This document shows positions 1 to 7,130 of a DNA stretch of 34,575 nucleotides, piece by piece; positions within the stretch are counted from its first letter, which is position 1, and each line of letters opens with the position of its first letter. The notes beneath the pieces were generated by a model that was given only the letters and a program-made list of their open reading frames with translations, did not search any database and was not told the DNA's origin. The DNA is from an uncultured Oscillospiraceae bacterium. Lineage in GTDB: Bacteria; Bacillota; Clostridia; Oscillospirales; Acutalibacteraceae. The DNA lies in assembly GCA_900540305.1 (NCBI GenBank), contig UQFL01000016.1:1-34575 (forward strand). Reading direction: 5' to 3'. A program made the position numbers and the translations under genes.

Positions 1-24
1 GCGTCAGATGTGTATAAGAGACAG
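1..24. other. Nextera/Tn5 mosaic-end adapter remnant
   Basis: The first 24 bases end in the 19-bp Tn5 mosaic end (AGATGTGTATAAGAGACAG). This is library adapter, not genome. It also creates a false start codon for the next gene: the reading frame opened at base 8 begins with residues MCIRDR, which are translated adapter. Confidence 0.95.
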
Positions 25-25
25 A

Positions 26-1759
26 CGTAATGAGAATATTGTATCGAATGATTTTAACATTTTTGTAGGTTTAAATGATGCAGGAAAATCAAATGTTTTA
101 AAGGCATTAAATTTATTTTTTAATAATGAAACGGATTATGGTAAATCATTTTCTTTTAAAACAGATTTTACATATTTATTTCCTCCAAAGAGTCATTCAA
201 CAAAAGAAATAACTATAAAAATAACATTTGATATTCCAGAGACATATTCGGAATCAGGAATATATACTTGGAAAAAAACCTGGAGAACTGGGGACTATTT
301 TAGAGAGGAAATTACTAATTCTGAAGGTAAATTTCCTAGCCCGAAATCAAGAGTGCCTGGTGCTTTAAGAAGAATTAAGTATAGATATGTACCAGCAGTT
401 AAAAGCCAAGAGTATTATAAAACCATGTTAGGAGAACTCTATGCGGCATTATTTTCTTCATTAAATAATCCACTAGAGGATTCTGTAAAATCTTTTTCTG
501 CTTCTTTGAGAAATTATACTGAAACATTAAGTGCAAATATCAAACAGCAATTGAATTTAGAGAGTAAATTGTCATTTCCAGATGATTTGAATGAAATTTT
601 TAAAGCGCTTGTCTTTGAGACGAACGGTGAAGATAATTCACTTCATGTTCCTTTAACCGCGAGAGGAGACGGTATACAAGCCCGTCATATACCTATTGTA
701 TTAAAATATATTGCACAGGAAGATCAAAAGTCGAGAAACAAAGGTTCAATGAAAGTTTGTACAATATGGGGGTTTGAAGAACCAGAAAACGGTTTAGAAT
801 TATCAATGGCGTTTAAAATGGCAGATGAATTTGATTCATATGCAAACGATATTCAAATTTTTATAACTACGCATTCTCCTGCATTTTATATGAAGAAGGT
901 TAAAGCCAATTCAAGGGTGTTTTTTGTGTCAAAGAAAGTTGGTAGTGATGAAACCAGCATCCAAGCTGGAAAAAAGCCAAATTCCATTGCACAAGATATG
1001 GGGTTAATGCCATTGGTTGCTCCATTTATAGAAAAACAGTCTGAATTTCTTAGAAAAGCTGAAGACATTTATTCACGAAATATTTTAACTGATGTAGCTA
1101 CAATAATGGTTGAAGGAGAAACGGATGTAGATTATTTAAAATTTGCAATAGCAGAACATTCAATAAAATTGAATGAAATGATAAAAAATAATAAACTTAG
1201 GATAATATGTAAAAATGATGGAGCCGGAACTACTCAATTAATAGATTGGGCTTATGCATGGATATATAGTGGTTTTAGAAGTAAGATGATGATTTTATTA
1301 GATAAAGATGAAGCTGGGATAAATGCAAGAAATATAATTGTAAATAGCGAAATTTACAAGACTAAACAAAGCAATATAAGTATGAAAATACAGTTATTAG
1401 AACCTTCTGATGAAGTTATATATTTGCTTGAAAAACATATCAATTTACCTTATGAAATAGAACACTTGTTATCTACAAAATTTTGGTCTAAAATTAAAGA
1501 CAGTGGGTTTGCAGAAATGAGAAGTAGTGAAGAATTACAAAATAGTTTTAAAAATTTAGTGCCTAGGAATAAGACATTGGACAATGTTATAGATGATTTA
1601 GTTGAAGATGTTTCAATTCGTGATTCTATACTCTCTTTTAATCCAGCTAATCTTAAGAAAAAGAAAATAGTTAATCTGTTGAACAAGTATGATGACAAAA
1701 GTTCTGCCACTCTTGGTTTAGTAAGAACAATTAGAAAAATAGAAGAATATTTTGCTTAA
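26..1759 (+). CDS. OLD-family ATP-dependent endonuclease (AAA ATPase + TOPRIM), 5'-truncated
   Basis: This is an ABC/SMC-type ATPase fused to a TOPRIM nuclease, the architecture of overcoming-lysogenization-defect (OLD) nucleases and of GajA of the Gabija anti-phage system. Seen in the sequence: Walker A GLNDAGKSN near base 68, a Walker B-like WGFEEPENG near base 770, an H-loop TTHSPAFY near base 867, then TOPRIM motifs VEGETDVDYLKF near base 1110 and LLDKDEAG near base 1298. About 577 residues remain. The N-terminus is cut by the contig end; probably only about 15-25 residues before Walker A are missing. No UvrD-like helicase (GajB) follows, because the gene ends about 40 bp before a tRNA fragment. 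A stand-alone class 1 OLD protein, or the last gene of a system lying off the contig, is therefore likelier. The role in phage defence is inferred. Confidence 0.85.
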   Translation, partial: RNENIVSNDFNIFVGLNDAGKSNVLKALNLFFNNETDYGKSFSFKTDFTYLFPPKSHSTKEITIKITFDIPETYSESGIYTWKKTWRTGDYFREEITNSEGKFPSPKSRVPGALRRIKYRYVPAVKSQEYYKTMLGELYAALFSSLNNPLEDSVKSFSASLRNYTETLSANIKQQLNLESKLSFPDDLNEIFKALVFETNGEDNSLHVPLTARGDGIQARHIPIVLKYIAQEDQKSRNKGSMKVCTIWGFEEPENGLELSMAFKMADEFDSYANDIQIFITTHSPAFYMKKVKANSRVFFVSKKVGSDETSIQAGKKPNSIAQDMGLMPLVAPFIEKQSEFLRKAEDIYSRNILTDVATIMVEGETDVDYLKFAIAEHSIKLNEMIKNNKLRIICKNDGAGTTQLIDWAYAWIYSGFRSKMMILLDKDEAGINARNIIVNSEIYKTKQSNISMKIQLLEPSDEVIYLLEKHINLPYEIEHLLSTKFWSKIKDSGFAEMRSSEELQNSFKNLVPRNKTLDNVIDDLVEDVSIRDSILSFNPANLKKKKIVNLLNKYDDKSSATLGLVRTIRKIEEYFA

Positions 1760-1800
1760 TTCAATAAAAACAATGAAATATACCCTTAACTACAACCACA

Positions 1801-1832
1801 GGTCAGGGGTTCAAGTCCCCTCATCAGCTCCA
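1801..1832 (+). tRNA. tRNA-Thr 3' fragment (attachment-site remnant)
   Basis: The sequence shows a tRNA T-arm (AGGGG stem, TTCAAGT loop, CCCCT stem), a 3' acceptor strand CATCAGC, discriminator T and an encoded CCA. The acceptor and discriminator match Clostridia tRNA-Thr. No partner GCTGATG 5' strand, D-arm or anticodon arm lies upstream, so this is only the last ~32 nt of a tRNA. Such fragments are the usual product of integration into a tRNA 3' end by a tyrosine integrase. The OLD gene would then lie at the right end of that element, and the native tRNA terminator would follow the fragment. Confidence 0.8.
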
Positions 1833-1834
1833 AG

Positions 1835-1876
1835 AAACCCTTATTCTAAGTTTTATGAATAAGGGTTTTCTTTTTT
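1835..1876 (+). terminator. Intrinsic terminator after tRNA-Thr fragment
   Basis: A perfect 12-bp stem (AAACCCTTATTC with GAATAAGGGTTT, 10-nt loop) is followed by a T-rich tract. It is probably the native terminator of the tRNA-Thr unit. Confidence 0.85.
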
Positions 1877-1884
1877 ACTCAAAC

Positions 1885-1913
1885 AAAAAGCTCAGCGTTA
1901 GGCTGAGCTTTTT
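1885..1913 (-). terminator. Terminator of the Ltp gene
   Basis: A stem pairs AAAAAGCTCAGC with GCTGAGCTTTTT around a 5-nt loop. It lies 29 bp beyond the stop of the minus-strand gene. A/T tracts on both sides suggest it works in both directions. Confidence 0.8.
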
Positions 1914-1941
1914 AGTTATATACAAAATAAATTCATATGAT

Positions 1942-2568
1942 TTATTTGTTAAGATTTTCAACGGCGTAGTCTGCTTCTTCCTGTGTGAACTTTTCACCGT
2001 ATTCTGAAGTCAATTGATCTCGTATAGCTTCGGGAGACATTGCCATAGTTTCCTGATATGTTTCTGCTTTTTTAAGAGCGTTTTGTTTCCAATCTGCTTT
2101 AACATTATCAACTGCATATTGAGCTGCTTCTTCAGAGAATTTATCACCGTATTCCGAAGTGAGCTGATCATATATTCCCTGCTTTGACATATACATAGTA
2201 TCGCTGTAAATCTGTGCTTTTTTGAGGGCAGACTGGTATTCAACGGGTACATCAGGTTCAGTTTCTTTTTCAGTTGTAGTTATTACAGACGAAGTGGAGA
2301 TTTCAGAAGTTGCTGATTCAGATGCAGAATTCTGAGGTTCACTTTCTGAATTACCACCAGAAAGACTGCAGGCTATAATTATTACTACTATAACTATGAT
2401 AAGCCAAAACCACCATTTTTTGTAAATCGGCTTCTTAATTTTTTGCGGTGGCATATTATATTGATTTGTGTTGCCCTGAACCGTATTGGATTGATAATTC
2501 TGATTATCGGTTGGGGAATAGAGTTGACCTTGCTGTTGATTGTTTTGAAATCCGTTGTTGTTATCCAC
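1942..2568 (-). CDS. Ltp-family surface (lipo)protein with two Ltp repeats
   Basis: The 208-residue protein has an Asn/Gln-rich N-terminus (residues 1-40), a basic KKPIYKKWWFW stretch, a single hydrophobic segment (about 53-69) ending in IIAC, which fits a lipobox-like cleavage site, a Ser/Thr/Glu linker, and two tandem C-terminal repeats. Each repeat is about 45 residues and contains DQLTSEYG and YAVxN motifs. The repeats match the host cell surface-exposed lipoprotein (Ltp) domain family. In Streptococcus phage TP-J34, Ltp blocks injection of superinfecting phage DNA; that role here is inferred. The long hydrophilic stretch before the membrane segment is unlike a normal signal peptide, so a simple membrane anchor is also possible. 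It is divergent from an XRE regulator and has its own strong promoter. Confidence 0.8.
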   Translation of the reverse strand: MDNNNGFQNNQQQGQLYSPTDNQNYQSNTVQGNTNQYNMPPQKIKKPIYKKWWFWLIIVIVVIIIACSLSGGNSESEPQNSASESATSEISTSSVITTTEKETEPDVPVEYQSALKKAQIYSDTMYMSKQGIYDQLTSEYGDKFSEEAAQYAVDNVKADWKQNALKKAETYQETMAMSPEAIRDQLTSEYGEKFTQEEADYAVENLNK

Positions 2569-2600
2569 TGGTTATTCTCCTTTTCATATTTGTTAACAAA

Positions 2601-2629
2601 ATAATAACACATAAGTGTTCAAGTGTCAA
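2601..2629 (-). promoter_or_regulatory. Sigma-A promoter of the Ltp gene
   Basis: On the minus strand, TTGACA (2624-2629) and TATTAT (2601-2606) are separated by exactly 17 bp. The spacer contains a direct repeat AAGTGT-TC-AAGTGT (plus strand, 2613-2626). This could be an operator, perhaps for the divergent XRE protein (inference). Confidence 0.75.
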
Positions 2630-2698
2630 CATATGTATTCATAATTTGCCATAAAAAATACTACACTCATAATATATTATACATTTTGGAGTGAAGTT

Positions 2699-2950
2699 AT
2701 GTTTATACCAATGCTTGATCCACGAATAGTGGGAGATGTTATAGCCGATTTTAGAAAAAGAAAGAATCTCAGCCAAGAAGTATTAAGCGGTCTTGCCGAT
2801 ATAGGAAGAACTCATTTGAGCGCGATAGAAAGGGGCGAGCGTAAGCCGACTTTGGAAACGCTTTACCGTATTTCCTGCGCACTTGATGTAAAAATGAGTG
2901 ACATAGTTGAGGAAATAGAAAGACGGTTAGATAGAAATGGTACAAGGTGA
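2699..2950 (+). CDS. XRE-family helix-turn-helix regulator
   Basis: The 83-residue protein is almost entirely one lambda-repressor-like HTH domain: RKRKNLSQEVLSGLADIGRTHL for the first helices, then the typical IERGERKPTLETLYRISCALDV. A GGAG ribosome binding site lies 8-11 bases before the ATG at 2699; an internal ATG at codon 5 is an alternative. There is no effector domain. It is divergent from the Ltp gene and is followed by a terminator, so it is a single-gene unit. Control of the shared intergenic region is plausible but not shown. Confidence 0.85.
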   Translation: MFIPMLDPRIVGDVIADFRKRKNLSQEVLSGLADIGRTHLSAIERGERKPTLETLYRISCALDVKMSDIVEEIERRLDRNGTR

Positions 2951-3018
2951 TATTTAATTTGCCTAAACATAAGGAAAAACTATTAATTATTCCACGGTGC
3001 AAAGGATCATTGACAGTG

Positions 3019-3055
3019 AAAAAAGAGGTATCATTATGATGGCCTCTTTTTTTCT
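3019..3055 (+). terminator. Terminator after XRE gene
   Basis: AAAAAGAGG pairs with CCTCTTTTT, with an inner ATCAT/ATGAT pairing, and a run of T follows. Confidence 0.75.
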
Positions 3056-3088
3056 TTTTATAAACATATTGCTATGTATAGAAAGTAC

Positions 3089-3119
3089 TTGACAAAATAG
3101 ATTATTAATGTTTTAAAAT
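3089..3119 (+). promoter_or_regulatory. Possible promoter of the sigma-factor gene
   Basis: A perfect TTGACA (3089-3094) is followed after 17 bp by TTTAAA, or after 19 bp by TAAAAT. The -35 is good and the -10 weak. It lies about 50 bp upstream of the sigma gene start. Confidence 0.45.
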
Positions 3120-3169
3120 TAATATAAAGTTTTTTTCACAAAAAGCAGTTTTTTGGGGATATAGTATAT

Positions 3170-3697
3170 ATGATAGAAGTATTTTTAAATACATTAGATG
3201 AACAGTCAGATAAGGACAGGTTTACTGAGCTTTATAATACATACAAAGACCTTTTGTATTGGATTGCGCTGAAAAAGACAAACAGCAGGGAAGACGCGGA
3301 AGAATGCGTTCAGGAAACTTTTCTTTATGTTGCAAACAATTTTGAAAAAGTCGGAGAAATCAAATCAAAAAAAACAAAATGCTATTTGTCAACAATAGTT
3401 ACCGGCTTTGCCATTGATGTTTACAGAAACTCTCTTAAATTAAATGTTGTTTCAAACGATGACAGTAACAGTTTAGATGATGTTGGATATTTTGAAAACT
3501 TTGATAAAGTGGAGTTGCTTTCCGTTTTTGAAAAATCCCTTGATCAAGAAAGTAAGATATTCTTTTATCTTAAATACATTTATGGATACAAAAGCAGTGA
3601 AATAGCAGAGATTTATAAAGTTAACGCTCCGTATGTGCGAAAAAAATTACAGCTTGCGCGTGAGAATTTAAAACAGAATTTAGATGAAAGAAAATAG
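3170..3697 (+). CDS. RNA polymerase sigma factor, sigma-70 family (ECF-like)
   Basis: The 175-residue protein has region 2 (about residues 18-80: FTELYNTYKDLLYWIA, then REDAEECVQETFLYV) and region 4 (about 120-170: FFYLKYIYGYKSSEIAEIYKV, then VRKKLQLARENL). Regions 1 and 3 are absent, as in ECF sigma factors. The start ATG is preceded by GGGGATAT. The usual partner in these bacteria is a membrane anti-sigma protein encoded immediately downstream; here that gene begins 2 bases after the stop but is broken. The sigma factor may therefore be unrestrained or controlled elsewhere. Confidence 0.85.
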   Translation: MIEVFLNTLDEQSDKDRFTELYNTYKDLLYWIALKKTNSREDAEECVQETFLYVANNFEKVGEIKSKKTKCYLSTIVTGFAIDVYRNSLKLNVVSNDDSNSLDDVGYFENFDKVELLSVFEKSLDQESKIFFYLKYIYGYKSSEIAEIYKVNAPYVRKKLQLARENLKQNLDERK

Positions 3698-3699
3698 AA

Positions 3700-4072
3700 A
3701 TGAGCAATTTAGAAGAGGTGTGCTTGCTTTCTTGTGAAAGCTGGGTGGATTCTTTTCCCAATGATATTCCTAAGCATAAATTCAGTAAAAAAACACAATG
3801 AAAAAATGAAAGAAATTCTCAATCCCTAAGCAATAGAAAGCTCCCGTAAAATTACTAAGAAAACTTTCAAATTCTTATTGATTGCCGCAATATTGCTTTG
3901 TTTGGCAACAACAGTGTTTGCTATCCATTCAAGCAGGCAGTATGTTGTGCAAAAATTCTCAAATCATTCAAAGTATAATGTTTCTGATACAGATAGTAGT
4001 ATAGAGTTCAAACCGCTTGAAGTGAATTATATCCCCGAAGGGTTTGAACAATCGGAATTTGAATATCAGTAA
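3700..4072 (+). pseudogene. Broken anti-sigma-like/DUF4367-type membrane protein
   Basis: Three pieces in two frames resemble the anti-sigma-like proteins that follow such sigma factors. The first is ATG 3700 to a stop at 3799-3801, containing WVDSFPNDIPKHKFSKK. After a run of seven A, one frame over, come HNEKMKEILNP and then a TAA stop. The same frame resumes as a transmembrane segment (FLLIAAILLCLATTVFAIHS) and the start of an extracellular domain (LEVNYIPEGFEQSEF), ending at 4072. The rest of a DUF4367-like domain is missing. The gene therefore has a frameshift, a nonsense codon and a C-terminal truncation. Assignment rests on layout and motif resemblance. Confidence 0.65.
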
Positions 4073-4120
4073 ATTATAACCTCTCAACAGAGGTTACAGT
4101 GTTTTAATAAAATCCTCCAA

Positions 4121-4132
4121 AAGCCTTGAAAA
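4121..4132 (+). repeat. Left 12-bp direct repeat (candidate att)
   Basis: AAGCCTTGAAAA is identical to 7666-7677. It is short, so chance is possible, but each copy sits outside a matching internal repeat. Confidence 0.4.
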
Positions 4133-4205
4133 TAAAGGATTTATCGCAATGTGTTCGCCTTATCTCTTTATACGGCCACACACAAGTTTACTCTTTCCCT
4201 CATTG

Positions 4206-4230
4206 CTCATAAGGGCAAATGCAAGGGCAA
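4206..4230 (+). repeat. Left copy of 25-bp imperfect terminal repeat
   Basis: It contains two AAGGGCAA units and matches 7610-7634 at 22 of 25 positions. The right copy lies in the last codons of the integrase. Integrase arm-binding repeats are a plausible function (inference). Confidence 0.5.
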
Positions 4231-4317
4231 GAAAATCTCATAACAAGAATAAACATAAGTGTGGCAATCGGAGAACTGTGATGTATGTGTGAATATATTA
4301 TAACGGAGGATTTTTCA

Positions 4318-4695
4318 ATGGACAAGTATATTTACGATGATAAAAATGGTCTGTGGTATGAACTGCAAGGAGATTATTATATTCCTTGTCTCATCTTACC
4401 AGCCGAAAAAGAACAGCCTATCGGTTTGTGGGGACAGCGACACTTGCGGTATCTGAAAGAATACCGCAGAAGTACCTACATAACGATACTTTCAAGCGGC
4501 AGACTGAACGCTTACCTTGCCGACATTGATAGACAGGCGTAGGAGCGTATGGAAAAGCTCACAGCGCAGACGAAACAGGCGCAGGGTATCACAGAGCAGC
4601 TAAAGACGAAAAACGCTTTAGAATGGACACAGAGAATGAATAACATACGAGCGTGTGCAAAGGAGATTATAGAAAAGGAAATCATCTTTGCATAA
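4318..4695 (+). pseudogene. TnpV family transposon protein, interrupted by TAG
   Basis: From the ATG at 4318, preceded by a GGAGG site, the product reads MDKYIYDD...LPAEKEQPIGLWGQRHLRYLK...LNAYLADIDRQA, the hallmark of TnpV proteins found in Clostridia transposons and integrative elements. An amber codon at 4540-4542 stops it at 74 residues. The same frame then continues with the expected C-terminal half (ERMEKLTAQTKQ, then LEWTQRMNNIRA) to a TAA at 4693-4695. A single nonsense mutation therefore separates it from a full-length ~125-residue protein. TnpV function is poorly understood. Confidence 0.85.
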
Positions 4696-4801
4696 TTACA
4701 GAAAGGTGGCAGAGAAAAATCTTTGCCGCTATTCCGATTAAGAACTCAGAACGGATTTTTGACCAGTTGTGTTTTGAAATCAACCAACTATCGCAAATTC
4801 A

Positions 4802-4845
4802 TTGAAACTATTATCTGCTTTCCTTATAATGGCATTGTAAGGAAA
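4802..4845 (+). promoter_or_regulatory. Promoter and inverted repeat of the LytTR operon
   Basis: TTGAAA (4802-4807) and a perfect TATAAT (4825-4830) are spaced 17 bp apart. An 8-bp inverted repeat, TTTCCTTA (4819-4826) and TAAGGAAA (4838-4845), overlaps the -10 and the likely transcription start, which is a good place for an operator. The promoter fixes the translation start at 4864, because frames opening further upstream would begin before the transcript. Confidence 0.75.
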
Positions 4846-4863
4846 AAGAAAGAGGTGATTATC

Positions 4864-5304
4864 ATGCAGGTCGAAATTAAAATTGACAGTTCATATATCG
4901 ACCCCAAAGTAATCATACTGACTGCTTCAATGACAGAAGATGTGAGCAACATTGTAAAAAAACTTTCAGAAGATGCCTCACAAATAATTTCTGGACATAA
5001 AGATGAAAAAATTGAAATATTGGAACAGACAGATTTGATTCGTATTTATGCAAATTCTGGAAAAGTCTTTGCAGTTACTAACAAAGGGGAATATATTCTT
5101 CGGCTTAGGTTATATGAGATAGAAAATCGATTACCCTCTAATCAATTTATTCGTATATCAAATTCGGAAATTATTAACTTAAAAAAAGTCAATAATTTTG
5201 ACTTGAGTTTTACAGGTACAATTTGCGTTAAATTATCAAATGGAATAACAACATATGTATCCAGACGCTATGTTCCAAAACTAAAAAAGATATTAGGAAT
5301 ATGA
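4864..5304 (+). CDS. LytTR-domain DNA-binding regulator
   Basis: The ATG at 4864 follows an AGAGGTGAT site and gives 146 residues. The C-terminal ~95 residues form a LytTR domain: ILEQTDLIRIYANSGKVFAV, then RLYEIENRLPSNQFIRISNSEIINLKKV, and a final YVSRRYVPKLKKIL. There is no response-regulator receiver domain. Such stand-alone LytTR proteins are usually paired with a DUF3021 membrane protein, as here; the DUF3021 ribosome binding site overlaps this gene's stop. The pair probably forms a membrane-controlled transcription switch. The operator-like repeat in its own promoter suggests autoregulation (inference). Base composition looks clearly more AT-rich than the neighbouring relaxase and integrase remnants. 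Confidence 0.85.
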   Translation: MQVEIKIDSSYIDPKVIILTASMTEDVSNIVKKLSEDASQIISGHKDEKIEILEQTDLIRIYANSGKVFAVTNKGEYILRLRLYEIENRLPSNQFIRISNSEIINLKKVNNFDLSFTGTICVKLSNGITTYVSRRYVPKLKKILGI

Positions 5305-5314
5305 GGTGAATGTT

Positions 5315-5785
5315 ATGAAAAAGAAAATTATTAAGCGTAGTCTTTTGGGTTTTCCACTCGGAATTACAATGGGCTATTTGATTACTATCTTGATTTCTCT
5401 TGGTTGGGCAAATGGATATTACTCGCCTTGTGTCCCCGAACTCATATCACTTATGGGAAATGAAATCAATGCTGTCATTTTTCAAACAATTCTTTGTGGA
5501 ATATTAGGTGTGGGATTTGCGGCAAGTTCAGTAATATGGGAAATGGATAGTTGGAGTATTGTAAAGCAGACAGGAATTTACTTTTCAATTATTTCAGTAA
5601 TAATGCTGCCAATCGCTTATTTTGCATATTGGATGGAACATAGTGTAGTTGGATTTCTAATTTATTTTGGGATTTTCGCTTTAATTTTTGTAGTTATATG
5701 GATAATACAGTTCGGTATAGGCAGATATAATGTAAGAAAAATGAATGAGAAATTGTCTCAAGCGAAGGATAATAGAAATGAGTAG
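5315..5785 (+). CDS. DUF3021 family membrane protein
   Basis: The 156-residue protein has four predicted transmembrane segments, at roughly residues 10-30, 48-70, 84-105 and 113-137, with a basic C-terminal tail. This is the usual length and topology of DUF3021 proteins, the common membrane partners of LytTR regulators. The ATG at 5315 has GAGGTG 7-12 bases upstream; a GTG at 5306 lies inside that site and is less likely. The protein probably senses a membrane signal or sequesters the regulator, but the mechanism is unknown. Its end overlaps the start of the next gene by 8 bp. Confidence 0.8.
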   Translation: MKKKIIKRSLLGFPLGITMGYLITILISLGWANGYYSPCVPELISLMGNEINAVIFQTILCGILGVGFAASSVIWEMDSWSIVKQTGIYFSIISVIMLPIAYFAYWMEHSVVGFLIYFGIFALIFVVIWIIQFGIGRYNVRKMNEKLSQAKDNRNE

Positions 5786-5945
5786 GCAACAATGGATACT
5801 GTGTCCTATCTGCGGCAATAAAACTCGGACAATGATACGGGAAGATACAGAATTAAGAAACTTTCCTCTGTATTGTCCAAAGTGCAAAAAGGAAACAATC
5901 ATCAATGCTCATGATATGAAAGTCACGCTTGCAGAACACAAATAA
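5778..5945 (+). CDS. Cysteine-rich KTR domain protein
   Basis: The 55-residue protein has two CxxC pairs (CPICGNKTRTMIREDT and CPKCKKET), a zinc-ribbon layout, and the KTR tripeptide that names the family. It starts at the ATG inside the end of the DUF3021 gene, so it is translationally coupled. These small proteins are common passengers of Clostridia mobile elements; their role is unknown. Nucleic-acid binding is a guess from the zinc ribbon. Confidence 0.8.
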   Translation: MSRQQWILCPICGNKTRTMIREDTELRNFPLYCPKCKKETIINAHDMKVTLAEHK

Positions 5946-5958
5946 AATTTTATGTATG

Positions 5959-5992
5959 CCGCCGCATGGGTAATACCATAGCGGCGGTTTTT
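5959..5992 (+). terminator. Terminator of LytTR operon
   Basis: CCGCCGC pairs with GCGGCGG, with an inner ATGG/CCAT extension, followed by TTTTT. It lies directly between the operon and the convergent relaxase remnant. Confidence 0.85.
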
Positions 5993-5997
5993 CGCGC

Positions 5998-7130
5998 CTA
6001 TCGGCTGTCTCTGTCAAAGGATTTCTTTCTCTGTCTCGGTTGGTTTCTTTGCTTGCCCTCTACCTGAAGCTGGCGCAGGCGTTTCAATACGCTCTCCCGT
6101 TCAGGCGGCTTTGCCTGCTCTTTTTGAGTGAGTTTCTGTTTTTCCCTGACCTGCCGCTCCCATGCGGCAAGGTCACGGTTGTACTGCTCCACAACAGCCT
6201 CTGCCTTGCGGTAGGTTGCCATGAACGCCTGCACATCGGGATAACCGTCCTCTTTCAGAACATCGGGCAGTTTATCCAGATTTTCAGAGATTTCCTTTTC
6301 TGTCCGCTGTATCTGCTCTGTGAGCGCCTTGCGCTCCTTACCCTTGAAAATCCCTTTTGTATCGGCAAGTTGCTGTTTCAGCTTCGGAAGTACCATATCC
6401 TGCAAATGCCGGATTTCTTTCGCCTTATCCTGCGCCTTTATCATCAGCTTTTGCATGGTACGGAATTCTGCCATATCTATTTCAAGGACAGGCTTCGGCG
6501 GCATATCGTGTTCACGGATTAAGTTTTGCAGGAAGTCCTTTGCCTTGCTGACGATACTGCGGAACAGACCCGGCAGCCAGCCCTTGGTTTTGATAGACTG
6601 GCTTGTTTTTTCGTGTATCTCTGTCCGCTTGACTTCTAAAATCTTTGCTTCGGAGATACCTGATAATAACGCCATATCCGCTGTCCTGTTCCATTCCTGC
6701 CTTGCGGCATTGTCGGCTTTGATTTCGTCCTCTTTGGGATTGTTCTTGCCGATTTTCTTGGTCGGCAGATAGACGCTGTTTTTATCAAATACCTTTAAGT
6801 GCTGCTCAGGATCAGAGATATGGCGGTTAATAAGTTCCGTATACACTTCCTTTATCTCCCGGAGAAAAGGCTCTCCCTTAAAGCGTGTATCTTTGGCAGT
6901 AAACAGATGGCTTTCGTATACCTCGCCTTTTTTGATAACGGTACAGCCTTTCCGTATCTGCCTGTCCTCCCCTGTGATTTCCTTTTTGGTGCGGACACGC
7001 TTTCCTGTCTCGTCAAAGAACACGCTGCGGGAAGCAATCTTCACATCAGGTTCGGGGAGCAGTTTCCTCTCGCTGAAAATCAGATGGATATGATAATTCG
7101 TCTTGCGCTTGTTATGGTGGAGGGCGGACA
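5998..7130 (-). pseudogene. MobA/MobL-type relaxase, N-terminus deleted
   Basis: The remaining ~375 residues begin within the relaxase domain at ALHHNKRKTNYHIHLIFSER, which contains the metal-binding HxH motif. They continue through the conserved FDKNSVYLPTKKIGKNNP region into a long charged coiled-coil tail (about residues 230-390). The N-terminal part with the catalytic tyrosine motif is absent. Upstream of about 7130 the frame runs into the antisense of an integrase gene, so the apparent start at 7173 is spurious. The protein could not nick DNA. The exact junction can only be placed to within about 40 bp. Confidence 0.8.

Larger units (their letters stand above)
4073..4317. other. Gene-free stretch holding the left end of a decayed element
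   Basis: No credible coding sequence is seen. It contains a perfect 7-bp inverted repeat AACCTCT-CAAC-AGAGGTT (4078-4095) without a T-run, the 12-bp repeat at 4121, the 25-bp repeat at 4206, and the ribosome binding site GGAGG of the TnpV gene just before 4318. Confidence 0.6.

Noticed and set aside
8..25. Start of a gene with residues MCIRDR
   Set aside because: It is translated Nextera adapter; the true N-terminus is off the contig.
26..1759. Complete Gabija system
   Set aside because: Only a GajA-like protein is present; no UvrD-like helicase follows and the upstream side is off the contig.
4078..4095. Terminator at the 7-bp inverted repeat after the anti-sigma remnant
   Set aside because: The short hairpin has no T-run directly after it.
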